Shown: positions 35,030-46,829, numbered from the stretch's first letter. The stretch is DNA of 64,000 nucleotides from Steinernema hermaphroditum (GCA_030435675.1 CM059622.1:8184001-8248000); one strand, 5' to 3'. A program made the numbers and translations. Notes: generated by a model not told the origin, from the letters alone.

Positions 35030-35125
35030 GGCACTTTCTTTATCTCGCGGTTCTCTTGGCGTTCGATTTTGAGTTTCGACTGTGTACTTGTTGATGGCTT
35101 GAGGACCACTTCTCATCGCGATCAG

Positions 35126-35131
35126 GTTTAG
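35126..35131 (+). promoter_or_regulatory. Likely trans-splice acceptor of the gene at 35133
   Basis: GTTTAG ends at 35131, one base before the ATG and about 100 bp after the NDUFB7 poly(A) signal, the spacing expected for a downstream operon gene. Confidence 0.6.
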
Positions 35132-35132
35132 C

Positions 35133-37296
35133 ATGATAGCGACTTCGCTGGACTTCATTGATTCGTTCACCGGATCTTCTGACGAGCTGAAGAAGAGATG
35201 CGTCGAAGTATTCGAGCGGCTGTCCAAGCACACGGAATCCAGTGTGAATACGTCCGAAAGCCGCGAGATTTGCTGGGTTATGCTTGCTCGCCTGCTCTTT
35301 CGGTAGGTCACCATGGCTACCGTAATCGTGTAATGCTCATTTTTCAGTTGCGATGAAGAAACGCTGCGAACCCTGGGAAGCCGTGTTTCCAAACGTCTAG
35401 TAGACGCCGCTCGCCAGCCTATGTCGAATGCGGTGATGGTGTTTATGCGTGCAGCAGTGGATCGAATTCCTTCTCTGATGGCACAGAACCAGAAGACTTT
35501 GCGTGGATTGTGCCTGTCCGCCTTGGACTTCGGAGTTCAGATGGTCTACAATGGAAGTGGCAGCGACACGCTAGAGCTTGCGATCGACACCTTCGCCGCG
35601 TGCTTCGGATTCAGCGAATCGAAGCGCATCCTGGGCACCCTCAAGGCTCTACTCGGCAGAGCGATGATTTCAGAGTCCTCCTCCGACGACCTGATCTTCA
35701 TCGAGCAAATCAAATTCTCGGACCGCCGCAACTTGCTCGTACGTAGCATGTTTCTGTTGTACCGAAGGAGTCTCCAGATGGCCAAGAAAGGTACTGTACG
35801 TTCTGTCTGCGCATAACCGGACACTTGATTTCAGAGAAACAGCTGGATTTGGGAGCGTTTCTGACGCTGGCTGAGAAGGCGCTCCGGATCGACGATGCCG
35901 AAGTCGCGACGGCTGTGCTTGCCTCGCTTCGGAGCCTCATCCACCGCTGCCGCTGGGGAGCACTGGTTTATAGCACCACGATCGTGTCGTTGTTGATGGA
36001 ACGCGTGACCTCTAACGAGGCGGCGTGCGTCTTGCTGACGGAGATGAGCGAGCTCTTCGGCGCTTCGTCAACCATCTGTAAGCATCCGGACTTCAACGCC
36101 CTAACGAAGATTGGCTCCTGGATCGAAAATGTAGGTTGTAGGAGAAAAAGACTCAGCTAAAACAGCTAAAGCTAAAAGTGACGCCAAGCATAAGCAAAAC
36201 CCGGGTAACGGGTAACTACGTACAGAACCCACAGGTTTTACGTTTAAACCTGAGCTGCAGCCAAGCAAGGGTTCGCCTGTAGACCTGCAGTCGTGGTGGC
36301 AATCCCGGCTTGCCTTAGGCTCCGGTTTAGGCTCATGCCTATTTATTTAAAGCTATGTTGGTGGCTTCGGCAAACCCCAAACAACACATAACGTAAATTT
36401 GGCGCGTATCACTGTCATGGCTGGGTCTTTTTTTCACATAATCGAAAATGTATCGTTTTCTCCATGTTCTGGAATCACTTCTGTGTTTCAGGAACACTCT
36501 CGGAAAGTGGGCGAACTGATGAGCTCTGTTCTTAAGACCAGCTCCTTCATGATGAAGCGTCACACAATTCTCGAAATGCAGCACGACTTGTGCTACCTTC
36601 TGCTCAAAGGGGGTCCCACCGTTCCTCTCATGAAGCTGTTGAACGTGTTCCTTCTTCTGAACCACGAGCAAGTTCCCGTCCCAATCCAGGTGAGAACAGC
36701 AATTCTCCTCTAGTTCTATACGTTTTAATCTCAAGGTCGCCAGAACTCTGGTATATCGGTGGTGTCCCACGGGCTACGACGTCGACGTTGCCGAGGAGAT
36801 TCGCTGCTGCCGGGTCATTTGCGACTCTATCTCCCACCCGCGCATCCAGCTTCTTACCAATGTGGAAAATACTGTAGCACAGATCGCCACAAACGCTGAA
36901 ATCGAGAGAAAGAAGGACGAGGTCGAAGCTATCCTGGAAGCGGAGTGTGAACCCAAATGCCCCGCAGTGGATAAGGCTGCTCCACCCGTCCCTAAGCCTG
37001 CTGTCGTCCTGGCAACTCTCGGGTCCACTTCGTCACAAACGGAGAAAGTTAAAGAAGCCACTCCAAATCCGAAGCGGTCCTCGGAAGCGGCCTCTAACTC
37101 GGCAGAAGAACCGCAACCCATCAAGAAGTGCAAGACTGAAGAACAGGTAGCGCCTACGGAGACACGAACAAGCAGTCATTCTGCTGACGAACCCAAGAAA
37201 CCGAAGACAAACCCGAAAGTCCAGGAACCTCCCAAGCAGGTCCTCGCAGAGGGAGAATTGACTGTCGAGGACATGCTTTCGGATTTCTGCCCCTGA
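35133..37296 (+). CDS. Unidentified alpha-helical (HEAT/ARM-like) protein
   Basis: Exons: 35133-35302, 35348-35790, 35835-36130, 36492-36689, 36736-37296; all junctions keep frame, 555 residues. The first ~430 residues look like paired amphipathic helices (ICWVMLARLLFR, then GLCLSALDFGVQMVY, then ATAVLASLRSLIHRCRW, then MKLLNVFLLLNHE), suggesting a HEAT-type solenoid. The last ~130 residues are charged and disordered with basic clusters (PIKKCKTEE, EPKKPKTNPK) like a nuclear signal, ending LTVEDMLSDFCP. I do not recognise the family; a PELP1/RIX1-like ribosome-biogenesis factor is one guess from layout only. It follows NDUFB7 by 140 bp. The third intron is enlarged by an insertion (36134-36440). 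Confidence 0.75.
36134..36440. repeat. Insertion in an intron, flanked by a 12-bp direct repeat
   Basis: ATCGAAAATGTA occurs at 36122-36133 (across the exon end) and again at 36441-36452. Removing one repeat plus the sequence between leaves a 42-bp intron, the normal size here. The insert includes the family text CTTGCCTTAGGCTCCGGTTT and ATGCCTATT.ATTTAAAG, shared with 55265-55430 and 58190-58320. Confidence 0.7.
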
Positions 37297-37398
37297 TGTA
37301 CATGGAATTGTTGATTTTGTTCTGTTGTTGACTTTGTTGAAAAATCGTCTAAGAGGGTGCTAGAGTATGTACAGTTTTACCACCATGTGTAATGCCAT

Positions 37399-39328
37399 CT
37401 ACTGGGCCATCGCCACCTGCATCCGCTTGCGGCGGATCTCGTATTCGCCGAAGCCGCGGACGCACTCGCGCGTGACGTGGAGCTGCTCGACGTCACTTCC
37501 GGGAACGATGTACTTCGCTTCCAGCAAAACTTTCTCAACGATGGAGCGAAGGGCACGAGCACCAGTTTTGCGCGCCAGCGCCATTTCAGCAACTTCTTCC
37601 AAAGCTTCCGTCGAGAACGTGAGGTCAACCTGAACATAGATGATAGAGGACAATTGGATAGCATGGTACTCACTCCGTCAATAGCAAACTGTAGCTTCAT
37701 CTGTGCCAGGAGAGAATTCTGTGGTTCTGTGAGCACGCGGACCAGCATGTCCTTGTCGAAACTGTGGAACGGAACAAGTACCGGGAAACGGCCCACCAAC
37801 TCGGGCACAATTCCGAAGGAAATCAGATCACCTTGGTCGGCCTTATAGAGCAAGTTATCTCGTTTACGGTTGACAATGCTCTGATCCTTGTCATCCGTTG
37901 TGATGCGTTCTTGACCAGAGGTAGTTCCTGAAGTCATTAATGTACATTACGCATTGAAAATGTTTCACGTACCGAAGCCAATTGCTTTTTCGTCCAAGCG
38001 TTTTCCAACGATCTTGTCAAGATTTGAGAATGCACCAGAAGCAACAAACAAAATATCCGACGTATCCACTTGCACTGTATCTTGCTGTGACGATACCGAC
38101 TTCCTTCCACTCTTCACGTTGACAATCGTGCCTTCTACTAACTTAAGGAGGGCGTGCTGTACTCCCTCTCCGCTAACGTCTCGGTAGGAATGGGAGTGAG
38201 ATTCGCTCGTCGAAGCGATTTTGTCGATTTCGTCCAGAAAAACGATTCCTTGCTGTGCACGTTCCACGCTGCCGTGGGCATTCTGCACGAGCTTCTGAAT
38301 GACACTTTCTACGTCTTCGCCGACGTAGCCAGCTTGTGTCATTGACGTACAATCGCACAATGCGATTGGAACATCGAGAATCCGCGCCAGAGTTTGCGTT
38401 ACAAACGTTTTTCCGACGCCAGAAGGCCCCAAAAGAAGAATATTCGACTTGTCGAGTCGAACAGAAGCTTCCTCCTCTGGTAAGGGACGGAACACAATAG
38501 GCGATCTCGGCATGCCCGCTGAAGAAAAAAGGGTCAGGTAGATATGAGCACATAGGAACGTACACTGAGGAGAATCGACGTACATGTTTGGAGCACGCAT
38601 GTCGGGTCTAAAGCTACGGTAGTCATCTTGCTGTAGTATGCCACGAGGTTGAGCGGGAGGCATTGTGGTCATTCGTGCACTGTACTCAGGATTCGACATC
38701 GAAGCTGCCGAAAACAAGGAGTTTTCGGTATTGTACTGTAATCTTCTGTAGTGCTGGTAAACCCCAACGGAGAGAGTCTTCTTCGCCATTGCTTGACCAA
38801 CGACGTACTTATCCAGATATTGCACAATCTAACCACAAAGACAAGATCATTCGGACATAAATTTTCTACTAACCTCAGTAGGGTACGGCGGTTTTTTCGT
38901 GAATTCCATAGACTTGAAAGAGCTTTGCGACATATTCTCAGAAGAAGGTCCTTGGTACAGTTTATTGCAATCATCACAGTGGAAGAATCGAGTGGTAGCT
39001 GAAATTCAGTTGGCATTAAACCATGGGAGGGCACGAGTCACTCACGATTCGTAGTTTGAGCTGATTTCAATGTTCGTCCACAATCCTTACAGTTATGACT
39101 AACGATTTCATTCGACTTTGCTGCTTCTGACGGCGAAAGAATGGTAGGCACCTGATCGTTCCCATCGTTGTTTCCGCCTGAACCTTCACTTCCTCCGGAG
39201 GAAGACGACGAAGAAGAGAAGTTTCGCGTGTCGGCAAGAAGGCGGGCGCCGAAAACGTTATCGTTTCCGAAGCGGCGAAAGAATGAGACACAGTTTCGAC
39301 GCACAACCGCGCTCGATACGTTCATCAT
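37399..39328 (-). CDS. CLPX: Mitochondrial ATP-dependent protease unfoldase ClpX
   Basis: AAA+ unfoldase that feeds ClpP in the mitochondrial matrix. Exons (minus): 39328-39046, 38998-38874, 38828-38564, 38518-37973, 37927-37674, 37629-37399; 567 residues. The N-terminus is basic and hydroxylated, fitting mitochondrial import. The C4 zinc finger is complete across two exons (C80, C83, C102, C105). Walker A is GPSGVGKT (255-262), pore loop GYVG (288-291), Walker B IVFLDEID (D320, E321). An IGFG sequence near 404 is the ClpP-binding loop; the C-terminal small domain has [18 protein letters not shown]. The ATG lies 2 nt after TCTTTTCAG. It converges on the gene at 35133, ends 102 bp apart. Confidence 0.95.
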
Positions 39329-40115
39329 CACTGAAAAGAATTTGATTTCCACATGACACATCCAACAAAAACGCGGTGATCGACTGGAGAAATCCGGCTA
39401 TACAGAACGCTACGTCAAAAAAAAGCAAGCACTTCCTACGACATGTCAAAACAGCGTTTGTCACCGTCTACTTCCAAGGGTATTTTTCGCGAATGGCAAC
39501 GCGGCAGGCGGGAAGGTACAGAGGAAGTAAAGGGAAAATAGCGAACTGATGATAAACAATAAGCGAAAGGACTTTGCCCCTAAGCAATACTCAAAAAGAT
39601 CACGTGAACGGCGATGCGCTGGCGCCGGAGTGAATGCACTCCGGGCTGTGGACCTACTGGTTCGCGGTCACAAAGCAAATCAGCGAAAACAATCACCGAT
39701 CGACACGCAGGGAGCACAACTTATCCTTCGACCTGGTCCGCTGCGGCAAACTGAATCTCCAATTAAAAAACAAACCTGAATTCTGCGAAACGTGACTAAT
39801 ATCATGTAAATATGCACATTATTGAAGGCAATTTCGGTGATTTGACTCTCCTCTGAGAGCACTCACAGTCCATAAACGCGGAAGGACCCAGAGGTGGACA
39901 CAAGATCGCCAAAACGCCGAGGCGGAAGGAGAACGCCGGGAACGGCAAATACCAATCGGGTCTAGACCACCGAGACTGTCTGACAGAAGGGAGACACGGA
40001 CTGGAGTCGTCTCTTTTTCGGGATATTCCCCGTCTTTCTTTTTCGTTCGGCACTCGGTGATCACCATATCGTTGCAGATCTCCGACTGTGTGACGTCAGA
40101 GCAGATTCCGCGCCG
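39329..40115. other. Divergent intergenic region (CLPX / PIGO)
   Basis: Shared upstream region; a CACGTG E-box lies near 39602. Open frames on the minus strand here (39819-40463) mirror PIGO exon 1 and are shadows. No other feature seen. Confidence 0.4.
39331..39340 (-). promoter_or_regulatory. Likely trans-splice acceptor of CLPX
   Basis: Minus strand TTCTTTTCAG ends at 39331, two bases before ATG. Confidence 0.6.
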
Positions 40116-43072
40116 ATGTTTGGGCGCTACCTGCTTCTGAGCGTCGGCTACATCCTCTCTCTGCTCGTGTTCCAAGGCGGTTTCTTGCTTAAGCGCCATG
40201 AACTTCAGCTCTTCAGCTCCTGTGGTGATGTCGTTTCTTCGGCTTCCTCGTCGTGCTGGATCAAACCCTCTTTCAAGCGCGCTATATGGATTGTCGTTGA
40301 TGCTCTTCGCTACGACTTCGTGGACCCGGAAGCCAGTGGTCCGCTGCCTGGCGTCTCGTTCTTCCAGCACCAGATGCCAAATCTGGAACATCTCATAAGG
40401 ACACAACCCGAGAACACTATGTTCGCGCGGTTCATCGCTGATCCGCCAACGACGACATTGCAACGGCTGAAGGGACTCACTTCTGGCTCTCTTCCAACGT
40501 TTATCGACGCTGGGGCGAACTTCGCGGCGACAAGTATCGGCGAAGACAACATTGTCGACCAGATACGCTCGACCAAACGCAATGTCACATTCTTGGGTGA
40601 TGATACTTGGTTAGTCTGCTTCTGGGAACACATGTTCATTGTCTATTTTCAGGGTGTCCCTCTATCCAACACAGTTTCATCGGACGTATGCTATGCCAAG
40701 CTTCGACATTAACGATCTCCACAGTGTGGACAGCATGGTTCTCGGTTGGTACAAGCTTTCTCTGCAGTGTGCTGTAACTGAATTTTAGAAAACCTCTTTA
40801 GCGAAATAGCCCGTCCTGATTGGCAACTTTTGATCGTCCATTTCCTCGGAGTTGACCATTGTGGACACAAGTACGGCCCTGACCATCTAGAAATGAAGTT
40901 CAAGTTGCGACAAATGGATACTGTGATTAAGAACATCACCCAAAATCTCGCAGACGACACTATTCTGTTCGTAATGGGAGATCATGGCATGACTATGACC
41001 GGAGACCATGGTGGCGATAGTGAATCTGAAACGAATGCTGCTTTTGTGGCATATGCCAAGCAGAAAATTGTTTGGAATCAACGAGTAAGTCTACTGCTCT
41101 TCGACTATTCATACATTTTTCTTTCAGCACCAACCCAGTGTTTATCAAGTAGACTTTGTCCCTACACTAAGCCTACTTCTCGATTTCCCTATCCCGTTTT
41201 CTAATGTTGGTCGTCTGATCGAAGAGTTTTTCCCTGCTTCTGCTCTGGTCAAGGCTTCCAAGGCGAATTGCTGGCAAATGATTCGATTTGTTCAAAGTTA
41301 TGTGGAGAAGCAACCTCATCTCAAACCGCATGTTGATTGGATTCTTAGGGATTTTGAAAACGGACAAGAAAACGACGTCGAAAAGAATTCAGTTGTGATG
41401 CGCCGTCTTCAAGAAGTTCTTCGGGAGGCATGGACCTCGTTCGACATGGCTCTGATGCGTGTAGGACTGATTTCCTTCGTTGACTTTCTCATCTTCCACC
41501 TCTATCTTCTCGCTAATCGTTCTAACAGTATCACTATTGCTTCGTTCGCTGTTCGCTCCGGCGTTATGCTTCTTGAGCTCGCTGTGACTCTCGGGAATGA
41601 AGCGCAGTTCATCGTAAATGCACTCGACATGATACTTGTGTCCTCAACCATTTTCTACTTTGTCTTGTTGTTGTTTTCGCGGATGCCGGTTATAACGCAA
41701 CGAGTTTTGGCAGCTGCTGTGTTTTTTGTCTTTTACTGTGCCTCAATGGTGTCAAATAGCTTTGTCGTTTATGAGTCCAATGTTCTCCGCTTCATCATCC
41801 AGAGCATTTTTGCCTTCTGTATATACGAATGCGTCGTTTTTGCCAGGTGCGTCACAAAGCTTTCCGTAAACTTTTGATTACTTCTGTTTAGACAGAAGGC
41901 TCGGAAGAATCTCAATTCCCTCTCCGACTTTGCTCAAGCTGTCACTTCGGACATTAAGTGGATTTTGCTTTGTGTGGTGGCTACTCGCGTTTTCTCTGCG
42001 TTCGAGCGTTGCAGAGAAGAGCAGGTGGATTGTGAGGCAACGTTTTTCACTGGAAGTCTTTCAGCAGTTTCGGATGGTACGTACATGCGAATCTTTGTTT
42101 CATCTTGTTTTGTGCTTTTTTCAGAATATGAAAAGCGAATCCGGTTTCTTATCGGAGTATTTTGTTTGTTCGTTGTACAAATGAGATTCGGCCTCGCGAG
42201 GAAGCGTAAATCGAATTCTGTCATTTGGAAGCTCTCCTCCGCTTCGTCCTGGATCGCACTTGGGGCAGTGGCTCTTCACTGGGTTCTTCAGTTGCTTCCT
42301 GATGCAGTGTTCCAGAGGCTACAATCTTTTTCTCTGGGATGCGCTCAGTCCGTTTATGTTCTTGGACTCCTCAACTGCGTTTACGCAATTCAAAGTGCGG
42401 AAGACGTTCGCTTGACAGTCATAGGAATTCTTCATGCTTTGGCACCAACTCTGATGATTATTCTTGGCGATGGAATGGCCATTCCGCTACTGGTGCTTCT
42501 AGCCCTGGTCACTTCGGTAGTCAATATCGTACAAAACAGTAAGTGACCTTGCCACGAATATGAGACGAAGTTACGTTTCAGATGTTTTACGATTCGTGTT
42601 ACTGTATTTCGTAAGCTTGTATGGCTTCTTTGTATTTTCCCATCAACCAACATTGTCGGCAATCCCTTGGCAAGCTGCCTTCATTGGAATTCCAGGCAAC
42701 TTCGCATTGCAAGCCATTCCAGCTTTCCTCGTGCTGCTCCACATCTTCTCGTCGCACTTTATTGTTTCTTTTTCACTGCCTTCATCAATGCCTTGGCGCA
42801 CCGAAGAATGGATTTTCGGCTATCTGTTTCTCAACGCAGTAAAGGTATAATTCCAATTATTTCATTTGCTGGTTTATATAATAAGTGGTTTTTAGACTTT
42901 CGCTGTGGCAGGAACAGCGTTCATACAACGCCGCCATTTGATGGTTTGGAAGATATTCGCTCCCAAATTCATTTACGATGCAATCTCGTTGATTTTTGTG
43001 GCAGTGACGTCTATTCTAGCCTTGTTAGTGTTGCGTCTTAAGACAAGGCAGCTAAAGAAATTTCCAGGATGA
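40116..43072 (+). CDS. PIGO: GPI ethanolamine phosphate transferase 3 (PIGO)
   Basis: ER membrane enzyme that adds ethanolamine phosphate to the third mannose of the GPI precursor. Exons: 40116-40609, 40653-40744, 40789-41084, 41128-41846, 41892-42076, 42125-42538, 42582-42844, 42896-43072; 879 residues (human 1089). An N-terminal membrane anchor is followed by an alkaline phosphatase-like lumenal domain with metal-site motifs: VVDALRYDF (D62), FLGVDHCGHKYGP (D218, H222), MGDHGMTMTGDHGG (D260, H261). Its PPTTTLQRLKGLTSGSLPTF stretch matches the family. The C-terminal half is multipass, ending RRHLMVWKIFAPKFIYDA, as in PIGO, with a lysine-rich tail. Divergently transcribed from CLPX. Confidence 0.95.
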
Positions 43073-43439
43073 TAAAATAATTACTTCTGTACTCACTTTA
43101 TACTCACTTTACACGGCTTCACTATTTCATGACTTGCATTACACCGATTAACAGATAACAGAGGATGTCTCTTGCTGCAGGCCTCACTCTTGGTATGGCG
43201 CTGGTGCCGAACCGGTCTCCGACCGGTTCGGCACCAGAGAGATGAATCCGCGGTCCGGGAGTTGCGTCTTCGCTGGTCCTCGGAGCGGCGGTGACCTTCG
43301 GAGTGACTTCTCACGCGACCGGATTCCTGGCGTCGGACATCTTGTTGTCAGCGGTGGTGGGACTACAGCTTCCGGGTGTCCTAATTCCCTCTGGAAGCCG
43401 GGAAACTCCAACTGCCACAGGGTTTCGCATTCGGTTTCG
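43073..43439. other. Spacer with a perfect hairpin
   Basis: Between PIGO and the transposon. TGGTGCCGAACCGGT and its exact complement ACCGGTTCGGCACCA face each other over four or five bases near 43188-43225. No gene seen. Confidence 0.6.
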
Positions 43440-43784
43440 CCACCGTGACTCGATTGAGTCGGTGTTGAGACATTTGAGTTCCAGACACAGAGCTTCGACG
43501 AAACGGTAAAGGGCCAGTTATAGTTCCGGAAACAGTTTCCGAATTTTGCTTGGAAACAAAAAGAAAAAAAAAGTCTTGGAAAAAAAAAAGTTTTCAAGCA
43601 TGTTTGAAAACAGTTTTCTGTTTCTGGAAACAGTTTTGGATTCCCGGTCGTGTCGTGTCGTCTCGTGCAGATTTGGTCTCTGAGTTACTCTGAGTGGTTT
43701 GGCGTTCTTTTCGATGATTTCTGATTGTTTTTGCCGGCAATTTTTGAATTTATGCTGACTTTTCTGTTCATTTCAGGGTCCCCA

Positions 43785-44528
43785 ATGTCCGATAGAGAGT
43801 TCACCCCGCCCGACGAGAGGCTGTCTCCAGATCTGGACACGATGCCGGGGCAGCGCAAGGACTTCAGCGAGGACGAACTGAAGATTCGTCTCATCGCCCT
43901 CGTCGAGGAACGGCCTGTGATTTGGAAGGCCCAAAGTGATGATCTGAAGCTTAAGGACGAACGGATCAAGGCCTTGGCCGACATCGCCAACCTTTTGAAT
44001 AGCGAATTTCGCGTGCAATACGACGGTAAGCTGCGAGTGCATTTGACCGTAAGAAGGTTTGTTTGTATCTAGGTTCCAAGGTAGCGAGGGAATTCAAAAA
44101 GCTCAAATACTCGTATAGTCGAGCGAAGGCTGCTGGAAAGACCGGAGAAGGTGCTGACGACGCGAAACGTCGGAAGAACGCTTTTCGTTACACAGCTGAA
44201 ATGCGCTTCCTGCAGCAGAATGAACATGCCATGGATAAGTAGGACTTTGATGTTGTTCTAACATTCACTCTGTGTTTTCAGAGAGCGAGTTGTCGTTGGA
44301 ATTGGCGACGAAGAGCTGATTTATCAAGCGCGGCCTTTGAGCTCCTGCTCAGCGGACGAGAGCGACGTTTCAGCGTCGCAGAAGAACATGAAAACTCCTG
44401 CATCGAGGACACCGAGAAAGCGGCCACGGCGTGAAAGCGGCATCGAGGATATCGACAGGGCTATGTTAGAGACCGTACAGAATCTTACGGGGAAGCTGAC
44501 GTCGGAACAATCGGGAAGGCGACTGTAA
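43785..44528 (+). CDS. Harbinger accessory protein (MADF/Myb-SANT-like)
   Basis: Exons 43785-44025, 44073-44238, 44282-44528; 217 residues. The first half has the layout of a MADF/Myb-SANT DNA-binding domain (IRLIALVEERPVIWKAQSDD, then VAREFKKLKYSYSRAK, then AFRYTAEMRFLQQNE). The second half is disordered with a basic cluster (TPRKRPRRE). In PIF/Harbinger elements such a protein binds the ends and escorts the transposase. The last exon overlaps, in another frame, sequence that encodes the transposase helix-turn-helix, so one of the two reading frames is not original or a deletion has fused them. Confidence 0.7.
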
Positions 44529-45458
44529 TCCAGATTGTCCGCAGAGTAACTGCAGCTGTCATCAACAGACTCCCTTCTCGTGTCCAACAACGCAAGAATG
44601 GCTGCAAATAGCTCGAGACTTTGAAGCGAAGTGGCATTTTCCACAGTGCATCGGAGGAGTCGACGGAAAACACTTTGCTATCAATGTAAGGAAGACATGA
44701 TGATGATGGTCTAGTTGCTTGTGCTATAGGCTCCGACAGGCGAAGGCTCCGTCTATTACAGTCACAAGTTTTTCCACTCCATTCTCGGACTGGCATGGGT
44801 GGATGCCAACTACAAGCTTATCTTCTTTGACGTCGGAACCCCCGGTCGATGCTCCGATGCGAGTGTCTACAAGTCTAGCCCAGTTGCTGCCAAGATTCGC
44901 TCAGGACAAGCCGAAATTCCCAACGATCGTCGACTCGGAAGCTACGATCTTCCATTCGTATTTGTCGCTGATCAGGATTTCAAGCTATCCAAGCACGTTC
45001 TACGCCCTTTCTCACAACGTGACGCGGTACGTGATAAGGTTAAATCCGAATTTAACTACCGGCTCTCACGGTAAGACTAGTTCTAGTTCTTGAACTATGG
45101 ATCAACATCTACTTTTAGAGCGCGACGTGTGACTGAAAACTGTTTCGGCATATTAGTCAATAGATTCAGAATACTCCGTAGCCCGCTTGGCATGGATCCG
45201 GAAAACGCGAGGAATCTAATTGTGGCTATAGCACTACTTCACAATTATCTTCGATCTGCGGAAGTCGCTCGGAATGAAACGCCGCAGGACATTGTCGATG
45301 CCGACGCGCAGGATATTGCCACCGATATGAGCGCTCCCGCAACTGACGATTCAATGAGCTCGAGGCAGCTATCACAAGAAGCCAATGAGATTCGTAATAC
45401 GTTTGCTGATTATTTTTTTAGTCCAGAAGGACAAGTATCCTTCAGAGATTACGAATAA
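44460..45458 (+). pseudogene. Harbinger DDE transposase (N-terminus lost, frameshifted)
   Basis: A helix-turn-helix-like piece (GTIGKATVIQIVRRVTAAV) is read near 44490-44560. The frame then shifts near 44582 and continues as EWLQIARDFEAKWHFPQC with the catalytic GGVDGKHF (first Asp) up to 44685. Exons 44730-45070 (YYSHKFFHSI, DVGTPGRCSD, FVFVADQDF with the second Asp) and 45119-45458 (RRVTENCFGIL with the Glu) follow, with clean introns. All three catalytic residues are present. The start codon and first ~100 residues are not found and the frame is broken, so this copy is probably dead, though the downstream exons are well preserved. Confidence 0.85.
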
Positions 45459-45883
45459 AGGTACTGTTTCAAGTGATTTCCGCTACGCATTCCACGACTC
45501 TGCGAAATTGTTTCCGGAAACTGTTTCCGGGCGGTTATAGTGCATCACGCAACTATAACCGCGAAACTGTTTCCGCAAACCTGGAAACCGTTTTCGCGCC
45601 CCGGAAACAGTTTTCAAGCAAAATTCGGAAACTGTTTTCGCAACTATAACTGGCCCTTTACCGTTTCGTTGGAGCTCTGATGCTCAAATGTCCGGGATTC
45701 AAATGTCTGGGACTGAAATGTCCGCGACTCAAGTGCCGGGACTCAAATGTCTCAACAACATGAGTCACCTCTGTACTCAGATTTCACGATACTAGGGGTC
45801 GCAACCTTCAAAACTCAGATGCAACGAAGCCCGTATGGATTTATGGACGAGATAGGACACGATAAAACGGAAAAAATAACAAT

Positions 45884-46814
45884 TTATGACTGGAATCGAC
45901 TACCGTAGCTGTTTTCGTAGCTATTCAAGGCGCTCGATAGGTATAGAGAAGGACTAAGCTGTAAGCATTCCGTGAATTTCAAGAGGGTTTCTTCGTCCGG
46001 CTCCGTGTTTCCTCTCAAGTGGTCTTGCAGAAGAACCCACGACGGTTCTGAGGGGAATTCGTGCGGCAGCGGCATCTTCACGGGGTTCCGATCTCGGCAA
46101 ACCTTCCAGATACCTGTGGCTAGCACTGCGAAATTCGCGTACACACGATCGATTCTTGACTTTCGGGAGAAGTTCTCCTGGAACCTTCGGACGCCCTCTA
46201 TGTCACAAAGCAGCGTGAGGAAGTGCCTGCGGATTACGCGCCGTTTTTCGCGGTTCCGGGGGTTCTGGCCCTGAAAGAAAAGATGGCTACATCGGTAGAG
46301 GAGAGGTATCTTACTTCGTACGGGAACTGATGGACCACTTCTTGGCAGATGCTGTCACGCATGCGGACATCGTAGGGATTCATATCGCGCAGCTTCAGGC
46401 TGATGTACTGTAACGGTGAGCAGAGTTCGAGAGCATCAGGAGAGAGAACGACTTACGAGGTACTTCGTAAGATGTAGCGCCCGCGTCTGCAATGGACAAT
46501 GTCAGTTTGGTGAATCGGAAGCCGCAACGAACCATACTGTGGTGGACCTCCTTGTCCTTTTCTTCTCTCAGCAGCGCTCTGAGCGATTTGATCGCGAAGA
46601 GGAAGTGCTCGCTACTGTAGACCCGTATGTGGCTGAGGATGAAGCTCACGAGGACCTCATCGTCGATCGGGTAGTTCTGCTCCGCGCAGACCGTGAAGAG
46701 GCGCAGGAAGTTCTTCCGGCAGGCCATGTCGAAGATCGCGGCTTTGACCTTCTGGAGACCTTCGTTGTACAGCGCCGAACTCTCGATGGGCTGGGAGGCG
46801 ACTCCTCCCTCCAT
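45884..46814 (-). CDS. Unidentified conserved-looking helical protein
   Basis: Exons (minus): 46814-46533, 46486-46457, 46407-46315, 46270-45884; all phase 0, 263 residues. The second exon is only 30 bp (TRALHLTKYL). The ATG follows TTCTTACTTTCAG by 3 nt. The sequence is alpha-helical (NFLRLFTVCAEQNYPIDDEV, then LRDMNPYDVRMRDSICQEVV, then RRFQENFSRKSRIDRVYANF) with no signal peptide or membrane helix; I do not recognise it. It follows the RhoGEF gene by 245 bp on the same strand and may be its operon partner. The coding case rests on clean splice signals and frame, not on homology. Confidence 0.7.
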
Positions 46815-46817
46815 CGC

Positions 46818-46829
46818 CTGAAAGTAAGA
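46818..46829 (-). promoter_or_regulatory. Likely trans-splice acceptor of the gene at 46814
   Basis: Minus strand TCTTACTTTCAG ends at 46818, three bases before ATG. Confidence 0.6.

Larger units (their letters stand above)
43440..45765 (+). mobile_element. PIF/Harbinger-type DNA transposon
   Basis: Core terminal inverted repeats GGGCCAGTTATAGTT at 43511 and its complement ending 45656; the match continues outward (ACGAAACGGTAAA) and, less exactly, to a GTTGAGACATTTGAG block near 43460 and 45755. Subterminal DNA is rich in GGAAACAGTTTCC palindromes. It carries two genes, a MADF/Myb-like protein and a DDE nuclease, the pair expected for PIF/Harbinger elements. The same ends occur at 51405-55101. 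Confidence 0.88.

Noticed and set aside
39819..40463. 214-codon minus-strand frame
   Set aside because: Shadow of PIGO exon 1 on the opposite strand.
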